In this document: piece after piece, positions 3,747-5,377 of the stretch
Numbering within the stretch: the stretch's first letter is position 1
Layout of the letters: every line of letters starts with the position of its first letter
DNA from: Clostridiales bacterium
GTDB lineage: Bacteria > Bacillota > Clostridia > Lutisporales > Lutisporaceae
Assembly: GCA_012522255.1 (NCBI GenBank)
Contig: JAAYKT010000085.1
Location: forward strand, 1 to 5,377
Direction of reading: 5' to 3'
Length of the DNA stretch: 5,377 nt
The notes under the pieces: generated by a model
Seen by the model: only the letters and a program-made list of their open reading frames with translations
Told to the model about the DNA's origin: nothing
Database searches by the model: none
Made by a program: the position numbers and the translations under genes

Positions 3747-5377
3747 TTATTTTGTGAAATATTCCATAATATTTCTTAATACCGTCGCTGCCTCAGCTCT
3801 TGTTGCAAGAGATTTTGGATTTAAGAATCCATCTGACCCTTTTACTATAAACGCCTTTGTAAATGTTTCCAAGCTCTCAAGAGCATAATCGGATATTTTG
3901 TCATAGTCCTTAAAAACTAAGTTTTCTATGTCCATAGCTTTAGGTGTTTTTGAATAAGCTTCCATAGCTCTATAAAGCATTACAAACATGTCTTGTCTAC
4001 TTATTTCACCCTCAGGGTTAAATTTGTTTTCTCCGATTCCTTTTACAATACCGAGAGCTCTTGCCGTTGCAAGTTCATGGGCATAATAGGAGTCACTTGA
4101 TACATCCACAAAATTATCAAATGTTTCTACATCTACACCAAGCATACGAACAAGCATTACAACAAAGTCTGCACGTCTCACATTGGCTTCCGGTGAGAAG
4201 GTTTTCTCCCCTGTACCTTTTATAATGCCTCTTGCTGCCAGGTATCTTACATCATCATCCATCCAACGATTGGAAGTGTCATCAAACAAAACATTATTAT
4301 ACATAATCTCTACATGACCTGATGATACAGAAGGATAACGAAGTTTGCCGTCTTCAAAATAGCTCATGGGCAGTATTGTTCTATTACCATTATCATCCAC
4401 TAAGCAGGCTACTATGAAATCGCTGTTTTGTTCACCTTGGACTTCATACTCCACTGCGATTCTCACAGGATTTTCAAAGGGTACAAATTCTACCTCTCTT
4501 CCGTCTACCATTATCTGTGCCCTTCCATTTACCGGTGATACTACTATTTCTGCATTGCTCCCAAGACTATAGCCGGCGGCCAAAAGTCTATCCATATCGA
4601 TGGAAATCTCTCCATCCGGTGTTACTATATTAATAACCTCTCCTTTAGCATTAAGTGGTTCTTCGCCGGATATTGAAATCTTTATTGCATTGTCCTTATC
4701 CATATTGCTTAAATCAATCTCTACAACTCCATCTTCATTAGGCTTAATAAGCAGTCCTGTCAATTCTTCAGCAGTTATTATATTAGCTGTTGTTCCATCG
4801 GGCAGCTCTTCTGTAACTTCTCCTATACTTGGAGTAGTAACTGGGGTCTCACCTGCTGTTGTGCCGCTTGGTGCGCCGCCGCCTCCGCCTGATGCTCCTC
4901 CTCCTCCACCGCCACCACCGCCGCTGCTGCTGCCTCCTCCGCCACCGCCGGTGCCAGCACTGCTTGTGGCTGGAAATACAACTTTTATTACGCCTGAATT
5001 AGGTGAATTTATTGCAGTTCCTCCTAAAACTTTAAAGAAGTTCTCTGCTATACCTATTAAAGTGTATCCTTCTTTAGGAGTAAGTGTTATTGTGGCTGTG
5101 TAAACCGTGCTCGCCCCAAATGTACTATCCGTCGGTGACCATGTTACAGTTCCTGTGTATTGACTATTTTCTGTAATTGTTTTTACCGGAGTATTGCCTC
5201 TTACAGGTACTGTTACTCCTGCGATATTTACAGTGTTGATTAGTATTGCAGTTATTTCACCTGTAGATACTGTATAGTCTACCGGTTTTACATAGTTGCC
5301 TGCGTCAGCTCCGCCTAAGGTGTAAGCAACTGTTATAGTTTTGTTGGTTCCTACTGCCTTGTTGTCATAGTTTGCCG
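3747..5377 (-). CDS. SLH-domain cell-surface protein, 3' part (N-terminus outside the window)
   Basis: The frame is open from the right edge to TAA at 3749-3747, giving 542 residues of the C-terminal part. Residues 1-43 are the end of a YDG-type repeat (ANYDNKAVGT...YTLGGADAGNY). Residues 45-137 are a second beta-rich repeat (GVTVPV, YTGTVTWSP, TPKEGYTLIG). Residues 142-167 are a linker of Gly runs broken by SSS and AS. Residues 205-360 are a beta-rich region of the kind seen before SLH domains in clostridial proteins (DGEISIDMDRLLAAGY, DDNGNRTILPMSYFEDG). Three SLH domains follow at about 364-412, 422-473 and 487-538, with the RRAD, SRQD and TRAE variants of the motif. Three SLH domains usually bind secondary cell-wall polymer, so this is an exported wall-anchored protein. 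A signal peptide would be outside the window. The TTG at 4763 is internal to the domain series, not a start. The surface function is unknown, perhaps S-layer or adhesion. The nearby terminator makes it the last gene of its transcript. Confidence 0.93.
   Translation of the reverse strand, partial: ANYDNKAVGTNKTITVAYTLGGADAGNYVKPVDYTVSTGEITAILINTVNIAGVTVPVRGNTPVKTITENSQYTGTVTWSPTDSTFGASTVYTATITLTPKEGYTLIGIAENFFKVLGGTAINSPNSGVIKVVFPATSSAGTGGGGGGSSSGGGGGGGGGASGGGGGAPSGTTAGETPVTTPSIGEVTEELPDGTTANIITAEELTGLLIKPNEDGVVEIDLSNMDKDNAIKISISGEEPLNAKGEVINIVTPDGEISIDMDRLLAAGYSLGSNAEIVVSPVNGRAQIMVDGREVEFVPFENPVRIAVEYEVQGEQNSDFIVACLVDDNGNRTILPMSYFEDGKLRYPSVSSGHVEIMYNNVLFDDTSNRWMDDDVRYLAARGIIKGTGEKTFSPEANVRRADFVVMLVRMLGVDVETFDNFVDVSSDSYYAHELATARALGIVKGIGENKFNPEGEISRQDMFVMLYRAMEAYSKTPKAMDIENLVFKDYDKISDYALESLETFTKAFIVKGSDGFLNPKSLATRAEAATVLRNIMEYFTK
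4875..4952 (-). repeat. Poly-Gly/Ser coding repeat in the SLH protein
   Basis: A low-complexity tract of 26 codons encodes Thr, then six Gly, three Ser, nine Gly, Ala-Ser and five Gly. On the plus strand it is a run of mostly NCC triplets (TCC, GCC, ACC) and is far more GC-rich than its surroundings. It forms a flexible linker between the outer repeats and the wall-anchoring half. Varied third bases make it an imperfect microsatellite, so length change by slippage in steps of three is possible. Confidence 0.85.

Noticed and set aside
3643..3888. Plus-strand open frame of 81 codons
   Set aside because: It passes through both hairpins and the end of the SLH gene, and its composition is not protein-like.
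3747..4763. SLH protein starting at TTG 4763
   Set aside because: The frame stays open upstream through recognisable repeats and a Gly linker to the window edge, so this TTG is an internal Leu codon.
4600..5103. Plus-strand open frame of 167 codons with a proline run
   Set aside because: It is the antisense of the SLH protein. The proline run is just the reverse of the Gly codons, and the minus-strand frame shows clear SLH and repeat domains.
1..5377. CRISPR array, insertion sequence, tRNA or rRNA gene
   Set aside because: I saw no regularly spaced repeats, transposase frames, terminal repeats or tRNA/rRNA signatures on either strand.

Overview
The window looks like chromosome from a low-GC Gram-positive anaerobe, most likely a member of the Clostridia. 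The signs are the AT-rich base composition, strong AGGAGG-type ribosome binding sites, TTG starts, an iscR-iscS-nifU-mnmA cluster in the usual clostridial order, and a Gly-rich surface protein with three C-terminal SLH domains. I cannot name the species. Every gene I can support is on the minus strand, so transcription runs from right to left.

Right end (3747-5377): the C-terminal 542 residues of a large exported surface protein. In N-to-C order it has the end of a YDG-type repeat, a second beta-rich repeat, a poly-Gly/Ser linker, a beta-rich pre-SLH region and three SLH domains that would bind it to the cell wall. Its N-terminus is outside the window. A Rho-independent terminator (3698-3735) follows 11 bases after its stop codon. 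That terminator shares its U-tract with a second, perfect 21-bp inverted repeat (3658-3704).

Middle (474-3653): a compact iron-sulfur and tRNA-thiolation operon. A sigma-A-like promoter and a dyad that could be an operator precede an IscR-like Rrf2 regulator. Then come the cysteine desulfurase IscS/NifS, the scaffold NifU/IscU and the tRNA 2-thiouridylase MnmA. The desulfurase would supply sulfur both to the scaffold (Fe-S clusters) and to MnmA (s2U34 in tRNA). IscR, sensing cluster status, would control the set. Junctions are tight: 5, 0 and 27 bases. In three of the four genes the longest possible reading frame starts in or against the Shine-Dalgarno sequence, so the true starts are probably internal: TTG for iscR, ATG for iscS and TTG for mnmA.

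Left end (1-473): a 63-residue helical protein of unknown function, whose ribosome binding site lies in a hairpin, may be the last gene of the operon. After it, a strong promoter-like sequence (175-203) drives the first 46 codons of a membrane protein that leaves the window at base 1. Its N-terminus resembles O-antigen ligase/polymerase family proteins.

The gene content is largely conventional. The points most worth checking are the paired, mutually exclusive hairpins between the two transcription units, the candidate IscR autoregulatory site, the loss of the E. coli-type fourth (His) cluster ligand in IscR, and the corrected start codons.
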